Positions 1-9,616 of a DNA stretch of 64,000 bases are shown here, one piece after another. Origin of the DNA: Solirubrobacter deserti (GTDB lineage Bacteria > Actinomycetota > Thermoleophilia > Solirubrobacterales > Solirubrobacteraceae); the NCBI RefSeq assembly GCF_003344625.1, contig NZ_QPKJ02000001.1, forward strand, positions 806,001-870,000. The letters are read 5' to 3'. A program made the position numbers and the translations under genes. How positions within the stretch are numbered: the stretch's first letter is position 1; each line of letters begins with the position of its first letter. Below the pieces are notes generated by a model. That model was not told the DNA's origin, searched no databases, and saw only the letters and a program-made list of their open reading frames with translations.

Positions 1-893
<893 letters not shown>

Positions 894-990
894 TATATTT
901 ACCCCTTCGCAGGGGATACAGATTTAGTGGTGCCCGTTCGTTGGCGGGTTGTGCAGTTTTGAAGGTCCACGCGAGGCGTGGTCTTGACAA

Positions 991-1110
991 GTTTCCGGTG
1001 GCTATTGCACGGGGGAAATACCTCTTCCCATTCCGAACAGAGCAGTCAAGCCCCGTAGCGCCGATGGTACTTGGCCTGAAAGGGCCTGGGAGAGTAGGTC
1101 GCCGCCGGTC
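991..1110 (+). rRNA. 5S ribosomal RNA
   Basis: A 5S rRNA of about 118 nt follows the 23S gene after a spacer of roughly 100 nt. The 5' strand CCGGTGGC near 995 pairs with GCCGCCGG near 1101, forming helix I. The conserved loop segments CCATTCCGAACAG (near 1028) and the CCGATGGTACTTG region (near 1061) are present. The ends are set from helix I and could be off by two or three bases. Confidence 0.95.
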
Positions 1111-1121
1111 CTTACATAACT

Positions 1122-1147
1122 GAGCCGCCCCGTGGGGCGGCTCTTTT
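1122..1147 (+). terminator. rRNA operon terminator
   Basis: A perfect 10-bp stem (GAGCCGCCCC / GGGGCGGCTC) with a two-base loop is followed directly by TTTT. It lies 12 nt after the 5S rRNA. This is a classic intrinsic terminator closing the rRNA operon and is one of the few in the window with a U tract. Confidence 0.95.
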
Positions 1148-1590
1148 GCGTTCTAGGGGCCGCATACGCTTCCGCGCCGGCCGCGCGGACCGGATCGGGC
1201 CGGCTGAGGGGCGAACGCCTCCGCCCGCGAGTATGGCGATCGCGATGCGGGATCACCGCCGAACGCGTGGCGGGCCGTGCTTCGCCCGCGGCGGTCGCAC
1301 GCCGGGGGTGATCGGCGCCGGCCGCGTCGCGCGCTGCCGCGCCGCCCGCCTCGCAGGCCGCCGCCATCTCCGCTTCGTCTCGACGAGCGAGCCGCCGTCT
1401 CCTCGCGGCGAGATCCGAGGCGCCTGGCACGCGCGCCCAGCGGGGGTGAGGTCGCAAACGGTCGCTGAGCGGACCTTTCCGACCGCCGCCACCGCGTGGC
1501 GGGTCCGAGATCCCTCGATGCGCCGTCTCCGACGCCTACGCGCCCTCGGCTGCGGCCCCCTCGCTGCCCAGTTCGCCGGCCTCTCCGCGC

Positions 1591-1680
1591 CGTGGCTCTC
1601 CCACGCTTAGTGCGGGCCGCCGTGGTTCTCCCACGCGTGACGCGCGTTGCCGTGGCTCTCCACGCCCGATGCGCGGACCC
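1591..1680. repeat. 30-bp imperfect direct repeat, three copies
   Basis: The segment CGTGGCTCTCCCACGC begins at 1591, recurs as CGTGGTTCTCCCACGC at 1621 and as CGTGGCTCTCCACGC at 1651, a strict 30-bp spacing. The second halves of the units are more diverged. It sits just upstream of a longer 31-bp repeat with a different core. Confidence 0.75.
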
Positions 1681-1716
1681 GGCCTCTGCGCGACTGCGGT
1701 TTCGCCACACCCCTCG

Positions 1717-1964
1717 CTGCGCCGTTGGTCGACCCCCTCGGCGCCCGCTGCGCCGTTGGTCGACCCCCTCGGCGCCCGCTGCGCCGTTGGTCGACCCCCT
1801 CGGCGCCCGCTGCGCCGTTGGTCGACCCCCTCGGCGCCCGCTGCGCCGTTGGTCGACCCCCTCGGCGCCCGCTGCGCCGTTGGTCGACCCCCTCGGCGCC
1901 CGCTGCGCCGTTCGTCGACCCGCTCGACCCTCGCTGCGCCGTTCGTCGACCCCTCGGTCCCCGC
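1717..1964. repeat. 31-bp tandem repeat (minisatellite), about eight copies
   Basis: A 31-bp unit beginning CTGCGCCGTTGGTCGACC starts at 1717, 1748, 1779, 1810, 1841 and 1872, six essentially identical copies. Two diverged copies begin at 1903 and 1934, where TTGG becomes TTCG. Each unit contains the palindrome GTCGAC. The period is not a multiple of three, so the frame rotates at every unit and the tract cannot encode a simple protein repeat. There are no spacers between copies, so it is not a CRISPR array. Confidence 0.95.
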
Positions 1965-2077
1965 CGCGCCTACGCGGCCGCTTCGTCGCGCCGGTCGCGG
2001 CTGCGCTCGCGCCGCTTAACCACCGACGCCGCCGAGGTCTCCCTCGGCGGCGTCGGCACCTCAGCGGTGACCAGCGA

Positions 2078-4477
2078 CTACCGGACGGTGAAGACCTTCG
2101 CCTTGCCCGCCGCGACCTTCAGGTTGTACTTGCCCTGGGCGAGCTTTGCGGTCGCCGTCCAGCGGCCGGCCGCGACCCTGGCCCGCACCGCCTTGCTCTT
2201 GCTCGCCTGGCCGACCTTCGCAATCGCCACGTTCACCGTGGCGGCGCAGCCCGCCTTGCCCTTGGCGACCAGCTTGCCGCGGGTGACCTTGACCGCGGTG
2301 ACTGTGGGTACCGCGGTGCAGCTCGCACCCGGGGCCGCCGCGGCGACGCTCCTGGCCGCCGGGGCCGCGACCGCTTGCGGGGTCGCGCCGGCAGCCGCCG
2401 CCTCGGCCGCAGCGCCCGGGGCGACCGTCGGCGGGACGTCGGCGAGCTTGTCCGTATACACGGCCGATCCCGCTGCGGCCTCCTGGAAGCGCACGTCGGC
2501 GAGCTGGATGGAGCCGGTCGCCGGCTTGCCGGCACCGCCGAAGCGCAGCTCGAGCTTGCGGAGGTTCGCCAGGTCCACACCCTGCGCGGCGAAGTCACTC
2601 AGCGGGACACGGATCTGGTTGAGCACGATGTGCGTACGGGTGGTCGTCGACCCGGTGGTCTGGTGCAGCGCGTTGCCGTAGCGCGGCGACGCGGCGGACA
2701 CGACGCCTTCCTTGCCGGCCTTGTCGGCGACGACGATCGAGAAGTCCTGGGTCGTGGCGGCCGGGTTCCAGATCGCCTCGCCGGTGCGGGCGGGGTTGCG
2801 CGGGTCGAAGAAGTTCACCGCGGCGTCCAGCGCGAGGGCCTTGAAGGCGCGGACGTCGCCGGACGCGGCCGGGATGCGCGTCCCGATCGTCGCGGGCTGG
2901 TCCCACGCCAGCGCGAGCTGCAGGCCGTAGGAGTGGTTGACCGGGGCTCCCTCACGCGTCGCGCTCTGGCCGCCGAGCGCGTTGGCCGCCGGGAGCGGGC
3001 AGCCCTTGGTGGCGGTCGGCAGTCCGGTCACGCCGACCAGCGAGGGCGTGAAGTGCAGCGGCTCCGGGTTGCACCAGTCGAAGCCGCCGGCCGTGGTCGG
3101 CGGGATCGGGTTGATGCCGCCGCCCGTCAGGTACGGGTTCGAGAAGCCGCTGCCGGTGATCGACGTGCCGAGCGCGCTCACCGTCAGCGGATTGTCCGTC
3201 TCCGGGCGCAGCACGTCCCGCCGTGCCGCGGGTTCGGCGAAGTACGTCGTCAGCACGCGCTCCTCGCACGGCATGCGCACGCCGGACGCGGAGGTCGGGC
3301 AGGCGGACGCCGGGATCTGCGGCGCTCCGCCGTTCTCGCTGAGCTCGCCCGTCATGTACGGATCGAACGCGACGTCACCGCCGACGTAGCGGCGGAAGAA
3401 CGCGCTCATGAGCGCCAGGCCGATCTTGGGCTGGTCGCCCATCAGGGCAGGGTCGCCGGAGCCGCGGGTGTCGCGGTCGTAGGTGCCGCCGCTCAATCGG
3501 GTGTTGTTCGGCTGGCTGGTGCCGCACGCGGCGTCGGTGCCGCTGGCGTCGTCGCCGTCGGCGTACCAGACCGAGTTGAACCAGTTGTGGTTGCCGCCGA
3601 GCAGCGAGATCTGGATGCGCGGGAACGGATCGTCGGGCTGGATGTACTGGCTGCGCTCGAACAGCCGCGCGCCCTGCAGGTTCGTGACGTCACCTTCGCA
3701 GTAGCCGAACATCGTCATGTATGGCATGCCATACGGCGCGCGGCGCTCGTAGTCGACGGGTGCGAGCGCGATCACGCCGCGCAGGTTGTACTTGCGGCCC
3801 GGGGCGGGGCGCGTGCGGTTGTAGTCGATGAAGCTGGAGACGGCATCGCCGCCGCGCGAGTGACCCATCAGGCCGACGCGCGAGAAGTCGAGCTTGCCGA
3901 CGAGCGCGCCGCCGATGTTGCTGTCGGCGCTGTCGGGGATCGCGCCGGCGTTCGCGTCATAGAGCGCGTCGAGCATCGCGGCGATGATCAGGCGGCGCTG
4001 GTGCATGCCCTTGCCGAAGGCGCTGTCCTGGTAGTACATGAGCTGGTCCTGGTCGATCGACGCGACCGTGTAGCCCCAGCTCGCGAGGTTCTCGCCCAGG
4101 TAGGCATAGCCGCGGTCGTTGCGCTTGAAGGCGGTGCAGTTCGGGGCCGAACCCGTGTCGCAGCTCGCGTGGTTGCCGTGCACGAGGACGATCACGGGCG
4201 AGCCGCTCGCCCGGTTGGCCGGGTAGTAGATCGAGCCGCGCAGCTGCAGCGTGACGGCGGACGCCTGGTTGGTGAGGCCGCCGCCGGCCGCGTTGGGCTC
4301 CTGCAGGTTGACCGTGCCGATCCGCAAGGGATCGAGCGTCGTCACGCTGTACGGGCCGCGCGTCATCGGGTCGGGCGGTGCGGCCAGGGAGGTCGCCGGC
4401 GCGAGCACCGCGAGGAAAAGCGCCAGGGCGATGGCCTTCAGGGCAGGGGTCACCAGGTCTCCGTGCTGTCGGTTCAT
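2078..4477 (-). CDS. secreted alpha/beta hydrolase with C-terminal beta domain
   Basis: Predicted exported serine hydrolase of 799 residues. The chosen ATG gives a typical signal peptide: a short basic start, a hydrophobic core (ALALFLAVLAPA) and an Ala-x-Ala cleavage region. Earlier in-frame ATGs exist, including one at 4555, but they would add a long polar N-terminus. The hydrolase core has an oxyanion-type VHGNH segment, a nucleophile elbow GHSRGG and a likely catalytic His in GGNHNWF. The last 80 residues, rich in Lys, Val and Ala, look like a small beta-sandwich. The substrate is unknown; the fold resembles large extracellular lipase/esterase-like enzymes. It is divergent from the beta-helix gene at 4709, so the two may share a control region. 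Confidence 0.85.
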   Translation of the reverse strand: MNRQHGDLVTPALKAIALALFLAVLAPATSLAAPPDPMTRGPYSVTTLDPLRIGTVNLQEPNAAGGGLTNQASAVTLQLRGSIYYPANRASGSPVIVLVHGNHASCDTGSAPNCTAFKRNDRGYAYLGENLASWGYTVASIDQDQLMYYQDSAFGKGMHQRRLIIAAMLDALYDANAGAIPDSADSNIGGALVGKLDFSRVGLMGHSRGGDAVSSFIDYNRTRPAPGRKYNLRGVIALAPVDYERRAPYGMPYMTMFGYCEGDVTNLQGARLFERSQYIQPDDPFPRIQISLLGGNHNWFNSVWYADGDDASGTDAACGTSQPNNTRLSGGTYDRDTRGSGDPALMGDQPKIGLALMSAFFRRYVGGDVAFDPYMTGELSENGGAPQIPASACPTSASGVRMPCEERVLTTYFAEPAARRDVLRPETDNPLTVSALGTSITGSGFSNPYLTGGGINPIPPTTAGGFDWCNPEPLHFTPSLVGVTGLPTATKGCPLPAANALGGQSATREGAPVNHSYGLQLALAWDQPATIGTRIPAASGDVRAFKALALDAAVNFFDPRNPARTGEAIWNPAATTQDFSIVVADKAGKEGVVSAASPRYGNALHQTTGSTTTRTHIVLNQIRVPLSDFAAQGVDLANLRKLELRFGGAGKPATGSIQLADVRFQEAAAGSAVYTDKLADVPPTVAPGAAAEAAAAGATPQAVAAPAARSVAAAAPGASCTAVPTVTAVKVTRGKLVAKGKAGCAATVNVAIAKVGQASKSKAVRARVAAGRWTATAKLAQGKYNLKVAAGKAKVFTVR

Positions 4478-4708
4478 GAGTGCGTCCGTGCTGGCACGGC
4501 GACCAGCCGTGCGCGGCGAAGCGGCGGCATCGTACGTCCGCGACGGGGTCCTCATGTGTGGACCGCCGGTAGAAAGGTGACCAGGCAACGACCGACCGGA
4601 TTCACATAACAAGGGGACCTGCGGTCCACGTAGATTGCGGCCGCTCCAACCGCGCGCCACTGACGGCTGCGCGGCTCGATCACCTTCGACAAAGGTCCCA
4701 CCGTTCAC

Positions 4709-6475
4709 ATGAACCGAGTCCCCGCCGTGGTGGCCGCCGCCCTGATCGCGGCGCTCGCCCCGACCAGCGCCTACGCGTCGACCTGGACGGTCGACGACGA
4801 CAAGGCCGACTGCCCGAACGCCGCCTTCACCTCGATCCAGGCGGCCGTCAACCAGGCCGCGCCGTGGGACACCGTCGTGATCTGCGCGGGGATCTACGAG
4901 GAGCAGTCCGTCCCGACGTCGGGCAACAACACGCCCAGCCAGGCCGGCTCGCGCAACGGCTTGACGATCACCAAGCCCTTGACGCTCAAGGGCGCGGGGG
5001 CGAATAAGGTCTTCATCCGGCCGGCGTCGGCGCTGGGCGCCTCACTCGCCGGCACCGCGCCGTACCTGCGCGACGGCGGCGGCAACGTGGTCACGGTCGC
5101 GCGCCAGTCGCTCGGCGCGACGGACGACAACGAGAACTTCGTCGACATCTCCGGCGTCACCATCGAGTCCCCGCACACCTACGCGGAGGCGGGGCTCGCG
5201 TTCTTCAACACGAGCGGGCTGCTGCTCAACAGCCGGATCGGCACCATCAAGGCAGAAGGTGGACCCTACTCGTACGGCGTCGTGATGACCAACTCGCTCC
5301 AGGGCGCCGAGGCCGGCGTCCGGCGCGAGGTCGTGCTCGAGAAGTCGCTGGTCACCGGTTCAGTGCTGTTCGACGACGCCCGCGGCGCCGACGGCACCGC
5401 CACCACCACAGTCCGGTCGGGCATCAAGGCCTACGGCGTGATCACCGGCTCGCGCGTCGAGGGACCGGTCAGCTACACGTACGGGCAGCGCGGCTCGATC
5501 ACCGGGAGCGTGATCACCGGCGCGGTGACGCTCACCGACGCCGAGACCGGGCCCGATCCGAGCAACCCGGTCGTGCGCGCCTGGTCCGCGTCCGGTTCGA
5601 GCCTGCTCGGCGGCCTCCTCAACACCGGCACGGTCGCGGCCGCGGTCGGCGGCAACTTCTGGGGTACGAGCACCACGACCGGCCCGGTCGAGGTGGGCGA
5701 CGTCCTGAGCGAGGCACCGACCGCGCCGAGTGCCCCCGGCGCCGTCGTCGACGCGCCCCCGACGGGCGCCATCGTCGATCCGTTCGGCCCGACCACCGTC
5801 GCCTGGGACGAGACGATCTACCCGGTCGTCGTCGCCGCGGACGACTTCGGCGTCAAGTCGGTCGAGCTCACGGCGAACGGCATCCCGGTCGGCGCGGTCG
5901 GCCGCACCCCCTACGAGTTCGAGTACCGCCCCGCCTACGAGCACATCGGCGACCACGTCGTCCTGACGGCGAAGATCACCGACTCCTCGGGCCAGACCAC
6001 CGTCGTCTCCACCGAGCTCGACGTGCCGCGGGTGAGCTCGTCGACCACGGGCGACGTCACCGGCTCGGTCGCACCCGCCCTGTCGCTGAGCGTCGGCACG
6101 GCCGCGGCCTTCGAGCCGTTCGTCCCGGGCGTGCCCCAGGACTACGTCGCCTCCTCGACCGCGAAGGTCCTCTCGACGGCCGGCGAAGCCGCGCTGAGCG
6201 TCGTCGACGCCGGCGCCGTCGCGCCCGGCCACCTCGTGAACGGGACGTTCGTCCTACCGCAGCCGCTCCAGGCCCGCGCGCTGAACGCGCTGAACACTGG
6301 CACGCCGTTCGGCACCGTGTCCGGCGCGCCGCTCACGCTCCTGACCTACGGCGCACCGGTCTCCAACGACGAGGTCACGCTCGAGTTCAAGCAGCCGATC
6401 GCGGCGTCCGACGCGCTGCGCACCGGCTCCTACGCCAAGACCCTGACCTACACGCTGTCCACCACGAAGCCGTAG
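4709..6475 (+). CDS. secreted right-handed beta-helix protein with Ig-like domain
   Basis: 588-residue exported protein. Residues 1-23 form a signal peptide (VVAAALIAALAP core, ending in AYA-S). The opening segment TWTVDDDKADCPNAAFTSIQ followed by QAAVNQA and DTVVICAGIY is the hallmark start of right-handed parallel beta-helix (pectate-lyase-like) domains. Repeating short strands with Gly, Asn and Ser continue to about residue 320. Residues from about 345 to 440 look like an Ig-like domain (VKSVELTANG, then HVVLTAKITDSSGQ). No polysaccharide-lyase active site can be assigned, so it could be a surface adhesin or a glycan-binding protein rather than an enzyme. AAAGG lies upstream of the ATG as a modest ribosome site. 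Confidence 0.8.
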   Translation: MNRVPAVVAAALIAALAPTSAYASTWTVDDDKADCPNAAFTSIQAAVNQAAPWDTVVICAGIYEEQSVPTSGNNTPSQAGSRNGLTITKPLTLKGAGANKVFIRPASALGASLAGTAPYLRDGGGNVVTVARQSLGATDDNENFVDISGVTIESPHTYAEAGLAFFNTSGLLLNSRIGTIKAEGGPYSYGVVMTNSLQGAEAGVRREVVLEKSLVTGSVLFDDARGADGTATTTVRSGIKAYGVITGSRVEGPVSYTYGQRGSITGSVITGAVTLTDAETGPDPSNPVVRAWSASGSSLLGGLLNTGTVAAAVGGNFWGTSTTTGPVEVGDVLSEAPTAPSAPGAVVDAPPTGAIVDPFGPTTVAWDETIYPVVVAADDFGVKSVELTANGIPVGAVGRTPYEFEYRPAYEHIGDHVVLTAKITDSSGQTTVVSTELDVPRVSSSTTGDVTGSVAPALSLSVGTAAAFEPFVPGVPQDYVASSTAKVLSTAGEAALSVVDAGAVAPGHLVNGTFVLPQPLQARALNALNTGTPFGTVSGAPLTLLTYGAPVSNDEVTLEFKQPIAASDALRTGSYAKTLTYTLSTTKP

Positions 6476-6580
6476 ACCGGGTCAGCGCCCACCACGTCAC
6501 CCAAGGTCAGTTTGTCGGGCTGAGCCCGACGAACCGGCCGAGCGGCGCTCGGCGGCGGCGAAGGGCGCGGCGGCGGCGGG

Positions 6581-6670
6581 GCGTGTGGCGGCGGCGGGGC
6601 GTGTGGCGGCGGCGGGGCGTGTGGCGGCGGCGGGGCGTGTGGCGGCGGCGGGGCGTGTGGCCGCGGCGGG
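6581..6670. repeat. 18-bp tandem repeat, five copies
   Basis: The unit GCGTGTGGCGGCGGCGGG begins at 6581, 6599, 6617, 6635 and 6653; the last copy is slightly diverged. Eighteen bases equals six codons, so every frame reads as a repetitive Arg/Gly/Ala or His-Thr-Pro-Arg peptide. No start, ribosome site or domain supports translation. Confidence 0.9.
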
Positions 6671-6859
6671 CCGCGCGGCGGCGCACGCTTGGGCGCCGCA
6701 ACGTCGCGCGGGCGCGGCTGTGCGGCGCCGGTGGCCGCTTCGGCCCGGGCGGGTGGGCGCCGGATTGCGCCCGGGCCCGGGTCGAGCGGGTGTGTTCCGC
6801 TCCGCGGCCCGGCCGGATCGATCAGTCCTCCCAGACCAGATCGCCGGCGGGCGCGGGGG

Positions 6860-7120
6860 TCAGGTGCGGCTGTGGGTCGCCGGGCGATGAACCGGCGACG
6901 TGCACACCTGTGGCCGGGCGGGCACCATCCCTGGGCGCTTCCGGCTCTTACGACGATGATCGAGCGTGCGGCGGTGCGGGTGCTCGACGGTGGGGGCGGG
7001 CGACGATTCGGTCATGGTCGCGCGGTTGGCCTCACCCAGCGTGACGAACTCCAGGGCCGTGTCCATGGCCCCGCGCACCAGCTCTCGGAGCGAGCGCTTG
7101 TTCTGGCGGCGATCGGTCAT
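6860..7120 (-). CDS. possible small hypothetical protein
   Basis: An 86-residue frame whose first 40 residues look like a real basic amphipathic protein (MTDRRQNKRSLRELVRGA, then ALEFVTLGEANRA). The C-terminal half is Arg/Pro-rich and unremarkable. An in-frame ATG four codons earlier, at 7132, is an alternative start. No ribosome site is visible for either start. I do not recognise a family. It could be a genuine small protein or chance. Confidence 0.35.
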   Translation of the reverse strand: MTDRRQNKRSLRELVRGAMDTALEFVTLGEANRATMTESSPAPTVEHPHRRTLDHRRKSRKRPGMVPARPQVCTSPVHRPATHSRT

Positions 7121-7241
7121 CGAAGGGAACATGTGTTCGCAAGGCTATGGATCCGGTCGGACGGAAAAGGACCCAAAGAGCGGGAACCTCACCCCGGAAT
7201 TTGCGGATCCCACGCCGTAGAGCCGAACACGGGTTCGTGGG

Positions 7242-7259
7242 CTGCAAGCGATCTTGCAG
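7242..7259 (-). terminator. hairpin downstream of YbjN-like gene
   Basis: A perfect 7-bp stem CTGCAAG / CTTGCAG with a CGAT loop lies nine bases past the stop codon of the reverse-strand gene at 7269. A second small stem (CGAAC / GTTCG near 7223) follows. There is no clear U tract, which is usual in GC-rich actinobacteria. Confidence 0.55.
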
Positions 7260-7268
7260 AGCTCGGAA

Positions 7269-7724
7269 TCAGGGGCCGGTGTCGCCGGTCTCGCCGAGTT
7301 TGACCTCGAACGGCTTGCCGCCCAGGGCGTCTGCGAGCTCGTCGTCGAGGCGGTCGGCGGCGCCCGCGATCTCGTAGATCGCGTTGACCAGCTCGCCCGC
7401 CTGCAGCGTCTCGCCGAGCAGGTCGTAGCGGGCGATCAGCACCCCGTCCCGGAACGTGAACTTCACGAAGAAGAAGCTCCGGTTGAGGTCGTTCAGCAGG
7501 TTCAGCGCCTGCGCGGCGCCGGGTGAGTCAGGATCGATGTCCTGCAGGACGGGGGAGTGGACGATGATGACGACGCTGTCGTCCTGCCACTCGCGGAAGT
7601 CGATGAAGACGGCAGCGGAGTCGAACCGCAGCCGGTAGGTCCGGCCGTCGCCGGAGACCTGGTACCGCAGCCCTTCGCGAACCAGGATCCCCGCGACCTG
7701 CTCGATGCTCGCGTCGACGTCCAC
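7269..7724 (-). CDS. YbjN domain-containing protein
   Basis: 151 residues with the pattern of the YbjN/type III secretion chaperone-like fold: an N-terminal helix, a strand run (YRLRFDS, VFIDFREW, SVVIIVHSPV) and helices holding ALNLLNDLNR, then FFVKFTFRDGVLIARYDL. The family is a sensor- or chaperone-like cytosolic domain with no established catalytic activity. The gene starts 19 bases after the stop of the dehydrogenase gene on the same strand and is probably cotranscribed with it. Confidence 0.75.
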   Translation of the reverse strand: MDVDASIEQVAGILVREGLRYQVSGDGRTYRLRFDSAAVFIDFREWQDDSVVIIVHSPVLQDIDPDSPGAAQALNLLNDLNRSFFFVKFTFRDGVLIARYDLLGETLQAGELVNAIYEIAGAADRLDDELADALGGKPFEVKLGETGDTGP

Positions 7725-7742
7725 CCCGCCGACAATGATGCC

Positions 7743-8834
7743 TCAGCGAGCGCCCAAGGAAGACCAGACTTCCATCTTGGTCCGGATGCGGTCCAGGACG
7801 TCGTCGGTGAACTCCGACGTGGTCGCGTGACCGCCGAGATCGATCGTCTTGACGCCCGAGGCGGTGGCCTCCAGCACGGACTCGTAGACGGCGCGCGAGG
7901 CGCGATCCGCGCCGGCATGGCCCTTCGCACCCGCGTACGAGAGCACGGACCCGCAGGCCAGCAGCATCGCCATCGGGTTCGCCAGGTTCTTGCCGAACAG
8001 CGACGGCGCGGTGCCGTGCGGCGCCTCGGCCATGGCGACCTGCACGTTGTAATCGGCATCGAAGCTCAAGAGCACCGACTCGGCTCCGGCGATCGACCCG
8101 AACATCGGCATGACCAGGTCGCTCAGGCAGTCGCCGTCTCGATTCAGTGCGGGAATCACGAGCGGTGAGTCGGCAGCGCCGGAGATCAGCCCCGCGTACA
8201 GCGCGTCGATCAGGACCGGCTGGTAGACGACGCTCGAGTACTTGGCCGCCGCGGCGTCCATCTCCTCCTTGAGCAGCCCGTCGTAGATCGGCGAGACGGT
8301 CCACTTGGGCCCGCCGTACACCTTCGCGCCGATCCGCTCGGCGAACATGAACGAGTACTCGGCGACGGCCCGGCACGTCGAGCGCGAGATCCGCATCGTC
8401 ATGAACGCGGCTTCCTCGTCCTCGTCCCCCTCGCGCCACTGCTTGGCGCCGTAGGCGTCGTCGACGGCCATGCGCACGACGGAGATCGGGTGGTAGACGC
8501 CCGAGACGGGACCGACGACGCCCGGGATCCGCCGCCCGGTGCGCACGATCACCTTGCCGTCGACCTCCTCGCGCAGGATGCGGTTCGGGGAGCCGACGTC
8601 GTCCTTGCCCTCCGGCGTGATCGTCGCCGCCTTGAGCCCGAAGCCGGCCTCGCGCATCGCGCCCGCCGCCTCGTGGACGATCTCATTCCCGGTCTCCCGC
8701 CGCTTCTCGAGCGACAGGTCGTAGTGGACCAGCTCGAGCTCGAGACCGAGCAGCGAGGGATCGAGGACGCGGATCGACTGCTCGAGCAGCTCCTGACCCG
8801 TCTCGTCGCCCTCGAGGACGATGATCTTCAGCAT
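7743..8834 (-). CDS. isocitrate/isopropylmalate dehydrogenase family protein
   Basis: A 363-residue metal-dependent beta-decarboxylating dehydrogenase. The family dinucleotide start appears as VLEGDETGQE instead of GDGIGPE. The substrate loop SPNRILRE and VIVRTGRR, and the coenzyme segment EAPHGTAPSLFGKNLANP with PMAMLLA, are intact. The length is close to homodimeric NAD- or NADP-dependent isocitrate or isopropylmalate dehydrogenases. The S-P-N-x-x-L-R loop is commoner in isocitrate-type enzymes, but the sequence alone does not settle the substrate. It is first in a two-gene unit with the YbjN-like gene. Confidence 0.85.
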   Translation of the reverse strand: MLKIIVLEGDETGQELLEQSIRVLDPSLLGLELELVHYDLSLEKRRETGNEIVHEAAGAMREAGFGLKAATITPEGKDDVGSPNRILREEVDGKVIVRTGRRIPGVVGPVSGVYHPISVVRMAVDDAYGAKQWREGDEDEEAAFMTMRISRSTCRAVAEYSFMFAERIGAKVYGGPKWTVSPIYDGLLKEEMDAAAAKYSSVVYQPVLIDALYAGLISGAADSPLVIPALNRDGDCLSDLVMPMFGSIAGAESVLLSFDADYNVQVAMAEAPHGTAPSLFGKNLANPMAMLLACGSVLSYAGAKGHAGADRASRAVYESVLEATASGVKTIDLGGHATTSEFTDDVLDRIRTKMEVWSSLGAR

Positions 8835-9006
8835 CGACGAGGCAGGTTAGCCCGCTTGGCCGCGAGGCCCGTGCATCGCCGGCGAATGCAACCGTCGTCC
8901 CCGCCGGTTCCGGGCAGGCCCGAGCGTGCTGGTGGCCCGTGGTGCCTGCCCGGGGGGCAGGGCGGGCAGGGCCGGCCGGAATGTGCGGAGTCGCGGCCGG
9001 GCGGGC

Positions 9007-9576
9007 TCAGCCCGAAGGCGTGCGGGCGAGCCCGAGCTCGGCCGCGTGCGGCTCCAGCGCCGCGATAACAAACGCGATGTGCTCGTCGAGATCGACGCCG
9101 AGCAGCTCGGCGCCCTCGTGCAGGCCCTCGCGATCCACCTCACGCGCGAACGCGGGCGTCTTCATCTTCTTCTTGACCGACTTGGGCGTGAGGCCCTCGA
9201 TGCCGGTGGGGCGTACGTAGGCGCACGCCATGACGAACCCGGACAGCTCGTCGACCGCGAACAGCGTCTTCTCCATCGGCGTGTCGCGCGAGACCTCGAG
9301 GTAATCCGCGTGGGACGCGACCGCGCGCACCATGTCCTCCGGGAAGCCGAGCCGCTCGAGCTCGGCCAGCGCGTAGCGCGGGTGGCCCGTGTGGAGGTCC
9401 GGATAGCGCTCGTAGTCGAGGTCGTGGAGCATCCCGACCATGCCCCAGCGCTCGACGTCCTCGCCGAACTTCTCCGCGTACGCGCGCATGCAGGCTTCGA
9501 CCGCGAGCACATGACGACGCAGGCTCTCGGACTCCGTCCACTCGCAGAACAGCGTCCAGGCTTCGTCACGGGTCAT
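9007..9576 (-). CDS. HD-domain hydrolase
   Basis: 189 residues of the HD phosphohydrolase superfamily. Visible ligands are the His in SLRRHVLAVEACM, the paired HD in MVGMLHDLDYERYPD, a later HPRYALAELERLG and SHADYLEV. This small metal-dependent family often acts on nucleotides, but the substrate here is unknown. The ATG at 9576 is preferred; a second ATG four codons upstream (9588) would give only 28 bp before the divergent murA start. The reverse-strand frame continues open far into murA, but that extension is only murA antisense. Confidence 0.8.
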   Translation of the reverse strand: MTRDEAWTLFCEWTESESLRRHVLAVEACMRAYAEKFGEDVERWGMVGMLHDLDYERYPDLHTGHPRYALAELERLGFPEDMVRAVASHADYLEVSRDTPMEKTLFAVDELSGFVMACAYVRPTGIEGLTPKSVKKKMKTPAFAREVDREGLHEGAELLGVDLDEHIAFVIAALEPHAAELGLARTPSG

Positions 9577-9616
9577 GGGCAGCGGCATGGGACTCGGTAG
9601 CCTAGCCGCCGCCAAC

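Larger units (their letters stand above)
1148..2077. other. non-coding stretch between rRNA terminator and hydrolase gene
   Basis: About 930 bp with no convincing gene. Open frames run through it only because stop codons are rare at this GC content; their translations are low-complexity Arg/Ala/Pro with no domain. It contains two consecutive tandem repeat tracts, a 30-bp one near 1591 and a 31-bp one near 1717, listed separately. No tRNA or terminator was seen apart from the rRNA terminator at its left edge. Confidence 0.8.
6476..7268. other. gene-poor stretch with 18-bp repeat
   Basis: About 790 bp between the beta-helix gene and the YbjN-like gene. It holds a five-copy 18-bp tandem repeat, a possible small reverse-strand gene near 6860-7120, and a hairpin near 7242 that probably terminates the YbjN-like gene. 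No RNA gene was recognised. Confidence 0.7.

Noticed and set aside
1717..1964. Tandem 31-bp units as a CRISPR array
   Set aside because: Units are directly adjacent with no unique spacers and there are no cas genes.
1496..4609. Very long forward open frame of about 1,037 codons
   Set aside because: It is the antisense of the secreted hydrolase plus the 31-bp repeats. Composition is Arg/Ala/Gly noise and the period of the repeat shifts its frame; the reverse strand has the signal peptide and GHSRGG motif.
7201..7260. Possible tRNA near the GGTTCG segment
   Set aside because: No acceptor stem, anticodon arm or proper T arm can be drawn; the pairing seen is better explained as a terminator.
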